A stretch of DNA of 64,000 nt. It comes from Dipteris shenzhenensis (lineage: Eukaryota > Polypodiophyta > Polypodiopsida > Gleicheniales). This document shows, in pieces, positions 43,371 to 54,421 of the stretch; the first letter of the stretch is position 1, and every line of letters starts with the position of its first letter. The DNA lies in the NCBI GenBank assembly GCA_047967505.1, contig CM106538.1; one strand, given 5' to 3'. A program made the translations under genes and the position numbers. The notes beneath the pieces were generated by a model that saw only the letters and a program-made list of their open reading frames with translations, made no database searches and had not been told where the DNA came from.

Positions 43371-43800
43371 GCACACAATTTTATGATATGAATGTGTGAT
43401 GATGTGATTATTTGGAAATAAATCCTTGTGTGATGGGAATTCTGATATGAATATTTGATGATGTAATATTTGTAATATATTTATTTCATGCACACAATTT
43501 TATGATATGAATGTGTGATGATGTGATTATTTGAAAATAAATCCTTGTGTGATGAGAATTTTGATATGAATATGTGATGATGTAATATTTGTAATATATT
43601 TCTTCATGCACACAATTTTATGATATGAATGTGTGATGATGTGATTATTTGAAAATAAATCCTTGTGTGATGAGAATTTTGATATGAATATGTGATGATG
43701 TAATATTTGTAATATATTTCTTCATGCACACAATTTTATGATATGAATGTGTGATGATGTGATTATTTGGAAATAAATCCTTGTGTAATGAGAATTTTAT
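43371..43800. repeat. ~119-bp tandem repeat, about 3.6 copies
   Basis: The unit CACACAATTTTATGATATGAA...AATAAATCCTTGTGTGATG...GTAATATATTT recurs near 43,373, 43,492, 43,611 and 43,729. It is in the 3' flank of the large gene and may include its polyadenylation region (AATAAA words). Confidence 0.9.
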
Positions 43801-44580
43801 TCAGTTGGACAGTCTCCACTCACTTAAAGTAGAGCATTCGCAATGCTTCTCTCACTTTATTCCAACCCTTATCCTTATCATCTCCACTCACTTAAAGTAG
43901 AGCATTCAATCTCCACTCGCTTTATTCCAACCCTTATCATAGTGAACACATCGTGCCACTCACTTTATTCCAACCCTTATCCTTATCGTAGTGAACACAT
44001 CGTGCCTTAGTGCACTTGTATTCTTCCATCCTAGTCTTTCCACAAACACTCTCTTATTTCTTACATCCTAGTCCTTCTGAGTAACTTGTATTCTTCTATC
44101 CTAGTCCTTCCGCAAACACTCTCAGAGTCTTCTTTCATCCATCCTGATAACCAAGTATCCTTCTGAGTAACTTGTATTCTTCTATCCTAGTCCTTCCCCA
44201 AACACTCTCAGAGTCTTCTTTCATCCATCTTGATAACCAAGTATTCTTCTATCCTAGTTCTTCCACAAACACTCTCTTCTTTCATCCATCCTAGTGCTTC
44301 TCACATTAACTTGTATTCTTCTTGTATTCTTCTATCCTAGTCCTTCCGCAAACACTCTCAGAGTCTTCTTTCATCCATCCTGATAACCAAGTATTCTTCT
44401 ATCATAGTTCTTTTGCATACACTCTCTTCTTTCTTGCATCCTAGTGCTTCTCATTAACTTGTATTCTTCTATCCTAGTCCTTCCGCAAACACTCTCAGAG
44501 TCTTCTTTCATCCATCTTGATAACCAAGTAATCTTCTATCCTAGTTCTTCCTCCGCAGACACTCTCTTCTTTCTTGCATC
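43801..44580. repeat. Pyrimidine-rich mixed repeat upstream of the 150-codon ORF
   Basis: TTGTATTCTTCTATCCTAGTCCTTCC...AAACACTCTC(AGAGTCTTC)TTTCATCCATC.TGATAACCAAGTA recurs about five to six times between 44,025 and 44,570. Before it, CTCCACTCACTT(A/T)AAGTAGAGCATTC and CACTTTATTCCAACCCTTATC repeats fill 43,810-43,990. The region is CT-rich on the plus strand and ends 37 bp before the ATG at 44,617, so it may serve as promoter or leader. Confidence 0.85.
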
Positions 44581-44616
44581 GTAGTCCATCTCCCTTTCTT
44601 TATCATCTCCCCACCC

Positions 44617-45069
44617 ATGGATGTCCTTGGCATTGTCGAAGACGTGGAGTTCGGAATTAACAATCTCAAAGAATGGATTGCTGACCAAGGAGCACAGAGA
44701 GAGGCCAGAATTCGACAAGGTTCTCCTTTGACACACATGGAGAGAGAGGAATTTGCTGCACAAAGGCACGCAGAGAGGGAGGAGACTCTCAAGATAGCAG
44801 ACAGTGAAAGACTTCTAAGACGTATGATAAAAGCACGACAAGATCTATTAGATTTCTTAAGTAACCTGCGTTATCGTAGCTCTCGTCATGGGCGATTTGA
44901 TGCGGATGCTGAGAGAACAATAAGAGCCTCTCAGAGAAATTATAAAGAAACAATTTGTGATTGCTTAAACTTCTTCTTCTCATGTAATTATGTTGAGGAT
45001 ACAGCTGTGGAGGCAGTGAAGGATTGGGTTGTTGAGAAGATAAGAGAGACCAATGATGAGATCTTCTAG
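44617..45069 (+). CDS. Small charged helical protein, unknown family
   Basis: The 150-codon frame starts with an ATG in a CCCATGG context (MDVLGIVEDVEFGINNLKEW) and ends 497 bp inside the right terminal inverted repeat. The composition is rich in Arg, Glu and Ala, and largely helical by eye (AAQRHAEREETLKIADSERL, then RRMIKARQDLLDFL). The C-terminal third has three Cys residues (CDCLNFFFSC) and a second amphipathic helix (VEAVKDWVVEKIRE). I recognise no domain. Its position suggests a third element gene, but it could be a chance ORF. Confidence 0.5.
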   Translation: MDVLGIVEDVEFGINNLKEWIADQGAQREARIRQGSPLTHMEREEFAAQRHAEREETLKIADSERLLRRMIKARQDLLDFLSNLRYRSSRHGRFDADAERTIRASQRNYKETICDCLNFFFSCNYVEDTAVEAVKDWVVEKIRETNDEIF

Positions 45070-45082
45070 ACTTAGATAAGAG

Positions 45083-45285
45083 AGACTGTATTAAGGTGTT
45101 TTTTGACACCATATGGCTTTGTATTAAGGTGTTTTTTGACACCATATGGCCTTGTATTAAGGTGTTTTTTGACACCATATGGCTTTGAGTAATATGATCT
45201 AGTACTTCTTGTACAAATGTGATGTTAAGATGATGTTAAGAGAGACTGTATTAAGGTGTTTTTTGGCACCATATGGCTTTGAGTA
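45083..45285. repeat. Subterminal repeats with a small GGTGT...ACACC hairpin
   Basis: GTATTAAGGTGTTTTTTGACACCATATGGC occurs at about 45,088, 45,120, 45,152 and 45,247 (the last with one change). Each copy folds (GGTGT/ACACC) and contains the word AGGTGTT, which is also the outer end of the right inverted repeat. Such subterminal copies could be transposase-binding sites. The 3' flank of the 150-codon ORF is duplicated along with them. Confidence 0.75.
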
Positions 45286-45565
45286 ATATGATCTACTTCT
45301 TTACAAATGTGATGTGCTCTTTTTGAAATGTACTCTAGTTTTCATAACATGTCACGCCATTTTTTCTAATTTGATTTTTTAAAATCTTACTTTTTTGTCT
45401 CTTTTAACAATGTGATGTACTCTATTTTTAACATCTCACGTCATTTTTTCTAATTTGATTTTTTTAAATCTTCCTTTTTGACTCAATGTTTTGTTTTATA
45501 AGAGCCTCTTTTTTTGAAATGTTTTATCCAGAATTATCTCACAAAATGAATTTGGACAGTGCAAG

Positions 45566-45591
45566 AGTCCAAAATTAATGAAATAGGTGTT
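45566..45591 (-). repeat. Right terminal inverted repeat
   Basis: It is an exact 26-bp reverse complement of the left terminus at 18,685-18,710 and ends TAGGTGTT. Confidence 0.8.
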
Positions 45592-45595
45592 CAAC
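45592..45595. repeat. Candidate target-site duplication (right), CAAC
   Basis: It is identical to 18,681-18,684 and directly abuts the right inverted repeat. Confidence 0.5.
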
Positions 45596-47860
45596 TCAAA
45601 GAATCAAAGAACTAGCTTTAAAAAAAACATGAATCGGACGAGAAAACTACACGTCTAAAATTAGAGGGAGAGATGCCTGAGTGGGATACTCACATACGAG
45701 AAATTGTGATGCTGCCCAGTGCCAATCGAAAGATGCAGAAAAGATCGTCACTGCTGGATCACGAGAGAGATAGAGAAGAAGGGTACCGGTCCTTCTACTG
45801 AGAGCAAGATTCGGGCTGCATCGATCAACGGGGCGGTGATTAGTAGTGGATGGTCGATGGAGGGAGTCGATTGTCTGGATATATTATTATATAAAAAAGA
45901 AAAGCTCTGCGCAGTGCGGATTGTGCTCTCAATCAAAGGTGGTGTCAATGAAAGGTGGTGCGCGATCAAGTTAATGCCATAGGGAAACCTCGATGTACTA
46001 CTATTGACATATAACGTAATCCACAAAAGGAGATGCCAACAATGACTAAGTTTCGGTCTCAACACACAGTAACGTAGGGAGCAGTGCACCCAACGAAGGT
46101 AGTCTGAGAAATCCCTCAGTGCTTACTGCAGGAAATAATTGCAGAGGGGAAGCACAACAGTTGTTTCGGTCGATAGTTTTCAAGCCGACATCTTCAGTTT
46201 TCAAGACTATGTTGAGCAGCTTCGACGCCCTTAGTGTCAGTATCGATGCTGTTTCTTCCAAGCTCATCATGACACTAGGCTTGAGGATCCATCAACCCCT
46301 CGTACTCAGATGTTTTGGGTTTACTGGTGCACGACCCATGGTGCCCGTAGCCCGGTCCTTGGAGATGAACAAAACAACGGTCACACGGTGTATGGTGTGA
46401 TTCCCCGAGAGGGATTCTAGCAGCGCGAGCGCGGGAGGGGTTAGAGCACTGCAGGTATAGCCTACCATTGGAGAGAAAGATGTTAGAGCTATAGTTTGCC
46501 CTCACAACTCGAACGTCGGAAGACACCCACAGCTCTCATCTTTTGCAGACCGCTTCCGTGATGCTTTGGCTGTCGCAAGAAACCGCCAGCAACTCCCCCT
46601 GTTCGGACATATTGGTACAGGTCTGCTGGGTCACAGGTCCGATTAAGCCTGATCTTGTTTCAGGATTGCTTAAACAGTCTAGTTTTGGTCAGCGCTTTCT
46701 CTGGTACTCTATTATGGTGGTTGAAGAGGGCCAGCAAACAAGCCAAACCCTGTTGAGAGTTGGGGCCAAAGCAGGCAGCGCAACAAGTGATGTTGCAGCG
46801 TGATGGCTAAATTCATTAATCTTGGCACACAATGGCATTGAGAAGGAAAGTAGTTTGCATTTTGGCGTCGGACTTTATCTCCTCTTCTTCATCTCCTGTA
46901 ATTTTTGGAGGAAACTGAAGTGGAAAGGTCGATGATGGGCGTTGCAGCTGGAGAAGGTGACGCTAAGCAAACCATACCAACCAGCTCCAATGAACAGAAT
47001 AGCTTCTCAGTTTCAGTGTTGTTGACCTTTACTCTCCACCAGCTGCCTTCTGAATCAGCACGACTGCTCTCAATGTTCATCTCATCACTCTCTCAATGTT
47101 TATCTCCTCCCTCTTTGGACGGATGAATCATTACGCTTGCTCACATCTTTCGATCAATCTCATCAATCATTCATCCATCATCATCCTAATTTCTATCATT
47201 CTGTAGGTGACTTAGAGACCGAAGATTCTACAGCAAGAGAGAGCACTGGACAGTGAGAACCTGACTCTCCAAACATCATACGAGTCTACAACATGGTCGT
47301 AGCGCAAGAGATACAATGAGGATGGATCATGGGCCGAAGTTGGTCTGGGCAGCAAGGTGCATTTGAAAGCCATGCTGTAGCAAGTCTTCACCCTAGCCTA
47401 ATAACAATGTACCGGGTGGGTGCCAAATACCCATGAAACTCTAGCCTAATAACAATGTACCGGGTACCCATGAAACTCTGGCTCGAAGGAAACGTGTAGT
47501 TACAGATCAGGTCTACTATCTTCAGAAGTTTGACATAAAATGCGAGTTAACAATTACAAGCGCGCCGGAGAACTGAGCACGTTTAAACTTGCTGGACGTG
47601 AACGGCAGCGATAGTGAGAGCCGCAAATATGCATAGGGAAACCGAGACGGACACCCCAGATGTGCTGCTGGTTGAGCCCCTATTCGGACCTGCTGAAGGA
47701 ATAATCAAGTTGTGGGCAAGCCCTCCCAAACCGGGCTCCGTCTCTGTGACAAACACGAAATCTTCATTAACGAATGTGAAGTGTAGCTGGCGAGGGGTTC
47801 ATACTATAAAAGATATATATTTTACACGGTGCGATACTAGCAAACGATGCATATTATTAG
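45596..47860. other. GC-balanced DNA without a recognisable gene
   Basis: The base composition is clearly less AT-rich than the neighbouring transposons, and several frames of 60-95 codons exist on both strands (for example 46,119-46,400, 46,543-46,803 and 47,614-47,865, all plus). None carries a motif I can name. A 25-bp word (CTAGCCTAATAACAATGTACC and on) plus ACCCATGAAACTCT is directly repeated at 47,393-47,480. The stretch may hold exons or the remains of a host gene. Confidence 0.4.
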
Positions 47861-47871
47861 ACTAGCAAACC

Positions 47872-48200
47872 GTTTAGTTCTGATGAAGCACCTGAAGGAG
47901 AAGATGCTGGAACTGTAGGTAGAGATTTTCCCAAGGAGGGCGAGGGAGATGCAGACGGAGAGCTGGCCGCTGAGGACTGAGAAGCGGTTGTGGTCGTTGG
48001 CGACTTGGCCGGTGATGCTGCAAGAAGTTTGCTGTCAGACTTGCGATATAGAACAAGTTGAAAACGTCTATAACAGAAGAGCCAATGGCTAGACAAACTG
48101 AACACATTTGCGTGGAACGTAAAATGATGCGTTTCTGCTCTAACCAGAAGCCACGGGGGACGAGGCGAATTCGGACGGGCCCGATGAATGCGGGGAACCT
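47872..48200 (-). other. Possible Ser/Pro/Thr-rich exons (cell-wall-protein-like)
   Basis: On the minus strand, two segments follow good acceptor-like sites (CAGTCTTCTTGCAG at about 48,200 and ACTTCTTGCAG at about 48,021). They encode SPHSSGPSEFASSPVAS and, to a stop at 47,872, a SPAKSPTTTTASQSSAA-type run. This could be the Ser/Pro-rich part of an arabinogalactan- or lipid-transfer-like protein. No cysteine-rich first exon was found upstream, so support is weak. Confidence 0.2.
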
Positions 48201-48364
48201 GCAAGAAGACTGAGAAGAAATTCAGACATCCTCTTCCGTGGCAACATCGATTAAGTGACAGTCCAACGCAGGTAAAATTTGTGATGAAGTGGTATCCATG
48301 AGTCGTCCCTTTCGTGGAAGACGCAAAGGATGCACGGAGATCGACTAACAAGCAAACGAGTTAT

Positions 48365-51300
48365 TCAAATGCAAGATCCTCGTAGGACTTCACTCCCCCG
48401 GTTGATAGTACGACCTAGCGTCCACAAAACCCTCCAGCAGGAAAGCAGCGCTGCAATGAAGATGAGCAAACTTCTGCCATCTGAGAACTTCCGGCACACA
48501 ACGTAACTACTAACTACTAACGCGAATCGTGATTCGTGATCACGCCCATATTTTACGACACAGAACACTACGAGTAACGACTCGCGAGACCATAAAACCA
48601 CCTCCAGGCTCCAACTTACACAAAATGGCGAAGCGTCACGATAGAAACTTGAAAGGCGAAGCCTCACGACTCACAAATGACGATAGCGAAGGTGTCGAGC
48701 ATGGGAGACGAGAGGAAGGCAATCTACGAGAGAAAAGACCAAGCTGCACTCTGTCACAACCTAATATCTCATAACGGCCTACATTATGACCACCTAAGTG
48801 GCAGTGCCGTCGGCTTTAACCCATTCCTTTAAAAATAATCAAATTAAAATAATCAAATTAATTAATACACCTTAGAAAAAGGAATGCCCTCCTCCCCACC
48901 TCTAGAATTTGATCCCATAGGTGGTCTCATTTAAGATCTAGTGGGTAGCTCGTGGCAAGCCACCATGGTCTCATATTATATATATAATTCCACAGCTTTG
49001 CAACTACTTGTTTTTCAGAATTATCAAGTATAAATCGTTATGTAGTTCGAATTTATGAGCTTCTTTAATACAATTGAATGGACCCAAATCAGTTTCACTG
49101 GCAATGGATTCCGGGTGCCGTAACCCGTTACTACTCTATCCATGAAGATCCATGTACTTCTTTAAATCTGTGTCCATGTATTCAAATACTAGGTTCAGAA
49201 GCAGCTTGCTCTTCTTCTGAACATGCTCTACGCATAGTAGGCTACAAACAATGGAACGGTTGCTCAATGTGCAAATGGAAGTAACAGGACACCACAGTTA
49301 GCGAGGAATTAGTGAGCAAAAAGAGACAGAAGAGAAGCTAAAAGTAAAAGAGGAGTTGTTACGACAAAAAGCTCCAACAAAAAGCCGTAGCTACTATATC
49401 AACACACAGAAAAGGGACAGCAGCACCAAGGTACTAGTGGATAGCCTAGCTGCCTATGAGAGCCATAGTGCTTGCAGTTGCAAGAGAGGGAAGAACGAGA
49501 CCTTGCGAGTTGAGTAACGACCTTGAATGTGGAGTACGTAGTAGAATTGCAGAGGAGATAAGGCTGCAACATAGAAAATAAAGCCCACAGGAAGTTGGCG
49601 CGCTGATAGCCGAGCTATAAGTGGACACAAATAGAGGCTTGAATGAAGGGATGGGCTACTTGTACAAGGAGAGAACCTGTTTGAAGGAGGCATGGTAGGG
49701 AAGGCACTTGAGATGGTAAGAAGGAGGAGGAGGAGAGCAAGTCGGTTGATGAAGTTGGGATGTAGTGAAGCATAACCAAAGGAGTCGGGAGCTTAATAGA
49801 GATGGAGGAATTTCAAAAAAGGAGGCAAAGAGTAGGATGGAGTGCTCAGTGCACCAAAAAATAGGGGTTACAGAGGTGAGGCGCAAGTGTGAGGATGTAA
49901 GGATAAGAGCTAAAAGGTGGCAGTGCATAACGGTGCATAATGGCTCCAAGATGGCGGTGTGTAACGGTTAGGGGGTGTGGTTTGGTGGGTGTTGTGTGTA
50001 ACTGAAGGTGCATGTGGAGATAGATAGCACCTTTCATTTGCACTGAGTCCAAATGAATAAGAAGGTACAACGATAAATTAAAAAGTTACATGGTAAACAA
50101 CCATAGGAAATTAAGAAGGAAGCAAGTAAAGGAAAATAATCACTATATAAGTATATATATAGGGAAAGTATCTAAAGACTCAAATGCAAGTTTAAAATCA
50201 CATATACCATAGGAGCTCATTAATCATGTATTTTAGATTATGGATTGCATTTACATTTCATGCAATATCAAACGGCTTCATGTTCAAATAGATAAAACCT
50301 CTACATTATTATCATTCTAGCAAACATTAAATGTTAACACTAGATTATACTTGATTGCACAAGTCTTCTTTTGGTGCTTAATTCTATAGATCCACCCAAA
50401 TTTTTAAATTGTATATATAATATGTTGGCGAAAGTTTCCAAATATATTTATCTATTATATAAAACTTTGGCGAATTTTCATGGACTTTATTTATAATTTT
50501 ATAATCTTAAAGGCTAAACTTAGCTCTTTTTTTAATTTTAGTTTCAGATTCTGGCGAATATACTAAGCTCTTATTTTTATAAAAGCATATAAACTTTCAC
50601 AAGCCATATAAAACTTTCGCTTATTAACGAAACTAACGCGAAAAAATCATCCATGGTATGGAGCTAATGAAACTTTACTAGGTGATGCTGTAGGGACATC
50701 AATGATATTCCAAGGATATGTAGTAAAAGGCTCCAAGGAACATGAAATTTGAGTTTTAAGCTTTACATTTATGGTGGTATCCAATCCATGGTTATCATTT
50801 TGAATACTTGCACTCATGCCATAGCCTAATGTAATAATACAATGGTGCATACAAATTGATGCCACAAAGCAAGTTCATACATTTATTCTAGGTTACAATG
50901 CATTAAAGGAGAATGTCCTTCTTTCAGTCTTGCTTATTTGTATGGTTGGGTTCCAAAGAATTAATGGAAGTTCTTTTTCTCTTGAAAAAAAAAAAGGGAA
51001 TATCTTTTATTGGCCTTATACTCTGCCTAACAGTTTTCAATTTGTCATTCCTATCCTAAAATTATGGATAGATTGCAATGCTAATGGACGGTAATATTGA
51101 TGAAGCAAAAGAGGAGTGCCCTGCCATATTTATGGCATTCTTGTACAATTGATACATTAAGAGTTGTCTATACATATTGAAAAAGAGGTTCCAAAGGTCT
51201 TGATACAAACATGGCTACAACTAACTTATGCTTTGGAAAATTAGCCTTTCTAGAGAATATTTTATAACTTTCTTCGACACTTGCTATGGAAAGGTTTCTA

Positions 51301-52690
51301 AAGTGATTCCAAGCATTTGTACCAAGGGTGCCACAATTAGGCATGATCATTCTATGCTCATATTTTTTCAAAAAAGTAGAGCTTTGATTATATTTATTGT
51401 ATAATTTACATTAACTTTTGCACTTTCCAAGTGAGTGAAGCTAGTGTGTGAGGACAACTCCTCGAGATGCATCATATCTATTTATTGGGAAATTCGAGGA
51501 TAGTGTGAAAGTGGTCAAGGCATAGGAGAAGGTGTCTAAGGTTGATGAGACATTGCCAACAAGATATATACATTGGAGAAGGAATGAGGCATTACTTTTG
51601 CTTGGAGTGTGCAAAAATATTCTTCAATAAAAGGGCAGGTTGTTAAGCTTGTACCTCTTTGAAGACAAACATTGAACACATAGCACATGCTAAATTTAGC
51701 ATATGCGGCGAATAGTTTTAGGCTATGACTAATGGTATAGATTCATTGAAGTTCTCCTTACAATAGCTTTCTAATATTAAAGGGAAGGAGATGGAATGAA
51801 ATGATCTAGGGTTGGACAGAGGTCCCATAGTTCGTATGTTTTGGAGTTTCTTTCATTGCTCATAAGGTTGCGAAGGGTCCCATCAACAAGCCAAAACCTC
51901 TTCATAGAGTGATAATCCAACACATGCTCTAAAGGGCATTCATGGTTTCTTAGAAGATTAAACATAAGACCTTATTACATTTTGATTGAAACTAGGTACA
52001 AGCATTGGAAGCCTAGGCTTCAGAACTAGCACAAATCCATTTTATGGTAGAGTGCGTAGCTTCCCTGTGGATGGTGCCATTCTCTTACAATTGGATCTAA
52101 TTTGGTTGGGAGATTAACAACCACTCTAACACTATCCAATAGCACTCATGTTGCTCATTTGACGTGTCTTTTCTTTTTGAGAAAAGGACTGATTTTTTAA
52201 ATTAAAAAACCAAAAAGGTGAGCAGCCTCCTTAACAAGTAGGCAATTGAAAAATATTTGACAAGATTCCAACGCTAAATAAACTCATTTGGCATGTCTCC
52301 GAGTAGCCAAGTACTATTGAAAATTCAAATACAATGAGTAAGATGGGCAATCCATAATAGTTATTGCCAAGAGGGCTTACTTGACTCTCCTTGCACTATT
52401 CCATAAGGTTAACCGTAGGATTGTCTTCCAAACTAATTCTAGAAATAAGTGAACTCGCAGGTGCGACTTTCTACCACCAGATGGATCCGAGCAAACCTCG
52501 TCTGGTTGCCGACCGTGGCTACTCCACCCGCAGCAGCCAGAGGGCCTTCCCAGGTGCTGGTCTCTCTCTTCTACGACACCGCTGCCTCTGCGACTCGAAG
52601 GTGTGGGAGAGCATAACTGCACGAGGTCGGACTGTAACAATTGTAAGCTCACCAAGCCATCCAGAGTTTGACGAAGAATGCCTTCCTAGG
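48365..52690. other. No recognisable gene
   Basis: 48.4-49.3 kb remains fairly GC-balanced, with short unassigned frames (for example 49,078-49,284 plus, Cys-rich end CSMCKWK). 50.0-52.4 kb is AT-rich with frames below 70 codons and no motif. 52,391-52,717 has a 108-codon plus frame of higher GC with no family match that I can see. I do not call a gene here. Confidence 0.45.
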
Positions 52691-52694
52691 CAGA

Positions 52695-52885
52695 ATTTAG
52701 CAACGATTGCTTATTGATCAGAGACGTGATGCGACTTAGCGAAGAGTGCTTGTTGATGAGAGAGAGGATCCGGCGTTCCAAGTCTCGACTCTCGGGGGAA
52801 GTTAGCAACGACTGCTTATTGATCAGAGACGTGATGCGACTTAGCGAAGAGTGCCTGTTGATGAGAGAGTGACACGATCCGGCTG
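52695..52885. repeat. Direct repeat of ~80 bp, offset ~104 bp
   Basis: TTAGCAACGA(T/C)TGCTTATTGATCAGAGACG... through GCGAAGAGTGC(T/C)TGTTGATGAGAGAG...GATCCGGC occurs at about 52,697 and about 52,801 with few differences. Confidence 0.85.
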
Positions 52886-53044
52886 AAAATGTGAGAGATT
52901 GCTAAATGAGGAGAGAGAGAGAGGATGGGAGGATTTGGTTTCACGTCTTGGAAGGACAGGAGTATATAGTGAATGATAAGTGCCGATCTGTGACCGATGT
53001 AGAGGGAGAGAGATTTGGCTCCATCGGTGGTCCTTTTTGTGGCT

Positions 53045-53045
<1 letters not shown>

Positions 53046-53081
<36 letters not shown>

Positions 53082-53580
53082 TTTGTAGTTGTCCCTTCTT
53101 GAAAGAGGCAAGGGAGGGGTTTTATCGACCCTTGGACACACTAGCCGTTCTTGAGTCCCTGAGCCCCATGAAAGTGGAAATGAGGGGAAAAGAGAGAGGA
53201 GGGTACGCAGAGCTGGGGTAGCAACGACTATTGATAAGTGCCCTAGGGGGGGGAGAGGGGGAGAGAGAGAGAGAGAGAGAGAGAGATGCAGCGTTGGGTG
53301 AGCAATATCAGAGCTCGTGTCTCCTGATAGAAAGGAGAGTATGCAGAGCTGGAGTTGAGAGAGAGAGGTGTTAGATGAGCCATGTCCAAGTGTGGAAAGC
53401 AGAGTGCTCTTGTTGTGGAAAGAGGGAGAGAGGGAGAGAGAGGAGGAGGAGAGAGGAGGAGGAGGAGGAGGAGGAGGAGAAGGGCGATGGTGGAACAAAT
53501 GGTAAGGGCAACGTGGTGGGTGGTGCTAGTGTGGGGGAGCTGTGGAAGGGGGGGGGGGGGGGGGGGGGAGCAGGGAAGGA
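53046..53580. repeat. Purine microsatellites before the LRR gene
   Basis: (GA)n runs lie at 53,046-53,078, 53,260-53,286 and around 53,420-53,480, a (GGA)n run at 53,455-53,480 and an almost pure G run at 53,549-53,568. They lie in the 5' flank of the LRR gene. The G-run DNA recalls, on a small scale, the block at 31-33 kb. Confidence 0.85.
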
Positions 53581-53587
53581 GAGAGCG

Positions 53588-54421
53588 ATGTGGGTGGTGG
53601 GAGGGGTGGTGATGATGGGAGGGTGGAGGAGGGGGGGCGGGGCAGTGGCGCAGGCAGAGGCATCTGAGGGGGATGACACAGCGTGTTTGACAGAATTGAA
53701 AGCTGCTTTACAAGAGATTAGGGGAGGAGAAGTCCTCAGCTCATGGACAAGCACTTCCCTCGCCTCCCCTTGCCCCATCTCCTCTCCCACTTCCCTCTCT
53801 GGCATCACTTGTAATAACAACCGAGTCTTCTCCATCACCCTTAACTCCTCCTCCCTCTCTGGCTACATCCCCCCTTGCCTCTCCAATTGCTCTTTCCTTC
53901 AAACCATCGACCTCTCCTCAAACCTCCTCTCTGCCTCCATCCCCCCCTCCCTCTCCCACCTTAGCTACCTCACCAGCTTGAATTTCTCCAACAACCACCT
54001 CTCTGGTCCCATCCCTCCCCAGCTCAGTGCTTGCGCTTACCTCAACGTCGTCGACCTCCATCTTAACCAGCTCACCGGCACCATCCCCGGCCAGCTTGGC
54101 CTCCTCCAACGCTTGAAGGCCTTCGATGTCTCCGACAACCAGCTCTCCGGCTCCATCCCCGCAACACTCTCCAATACCTCCGCAGGAGCTCCTCGCTTCA
54201 ATGCCAGCTCCTTTCTTGGAAATAAGGATCTTTATGGGTACCCTCTGCCTCCGGTAACGGTCCACGGCGTCTCCGTCATCGCCATTGTGGGCATTGGCTT
54301 GGCGAGTGGATTAATAAGCCTGATCGTGAGCTTTACGGCCGTATGCGTCTGGCTCCGGGTCACGGAGCATGGGTTTGCAGCAGAAGAGGGGAAGATCTCT
54401 CAACTCGTGTCGGAATCCTAA
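53588..54421 (+). CDS. BIR-type LRR receptor-like protein lacking its kinase
   Basis: The frame is open from 53,375, but the codons before the Met at 53,588 are low-complexity Glu/Gly repeat, so I prefer the 277-codon version. Layout: weak signal-peptide-like start, a [17 protein letters not shown]-terminal cap, SSW with a C-containing [14 protein letters not shown] segment, then about four LRRs ([55 protein letters not shown]). [15 protein letters not shown]-cap and one membrane segment ([20 protein letters not shown]) follow. It resembles the ectodomain of BAK1-interacting receptor-like kinases, which act at the plasma membrane. Here a stop comes about 25 residues after the membrane segment, and I found no kinase domain downstream. 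It is either a receptor-like protein or a truncated kinase. The codon usage is GC-rich and unlike its AT-rich surroundings, so this is the clearest host gene here. Confidence 0.75.
   Translation: MWVVGGVVMMGGWRRGGGAVAQAEASEGDDTACLTELKAALQEIRGGEVLSSWTSTSLASPCPISSPTSLSGITCNNNRVFSITLNSSSLSGYIPPCLSNCSFLQTIDLSSNLLSASIPPSLSHLSYLTSLNFSNNHLSGPIPPQLSACAYLNVVDLHLNQLTGTIPGQLGLLQRLKAFDVSDNQLSGSIPATLSNTSAGAPRFNASSFLGNKDLYGYPLPPVTVHGVSVIAIVGIGLASGLISLIVSFTAVCVWLRVTEHGFAAEEGKISQLVSES

Larger units (their letters stand above)
18685..45591. mobile_element. 26.9-kb DNA transposon bounded by 26-bp perfect inverted repeats
   Basis: The 26 bases at 18,685-18,710 (starting AACACCTATTTC, ending TTTTGGACT) are the exact reverse complement of 45,566-45,591. 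Both ends are flanked by CAAC (18,681-18,684 and 45,592-45,595), which fits a 4-bp target-site duplication. Inside are a leftward DDE-like candidate transposase (19,984-23,478), a 181-bp satellite, G-run and GA-rich blocks, a rightward multi-exon gene with three C48-like domains (36,050-43,270) and a 150-codon ORF (44,617-45,069). The two large genes point outwards from the repetitive core. I cannot place it in a named superfamily from sequence alone. The 4-bp flank is short enough to be chance, but the 26-bp match is not. Confidence 0.75.

Noticed and set aside
53371-53838. Minus-strand 155-codon Pro/Ser-rich frame over the LRR gene
   Set aside because: It is the antisense shadow of the LRR gene and of purine microsatellites. 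The plus strand shows true LRR motifs.
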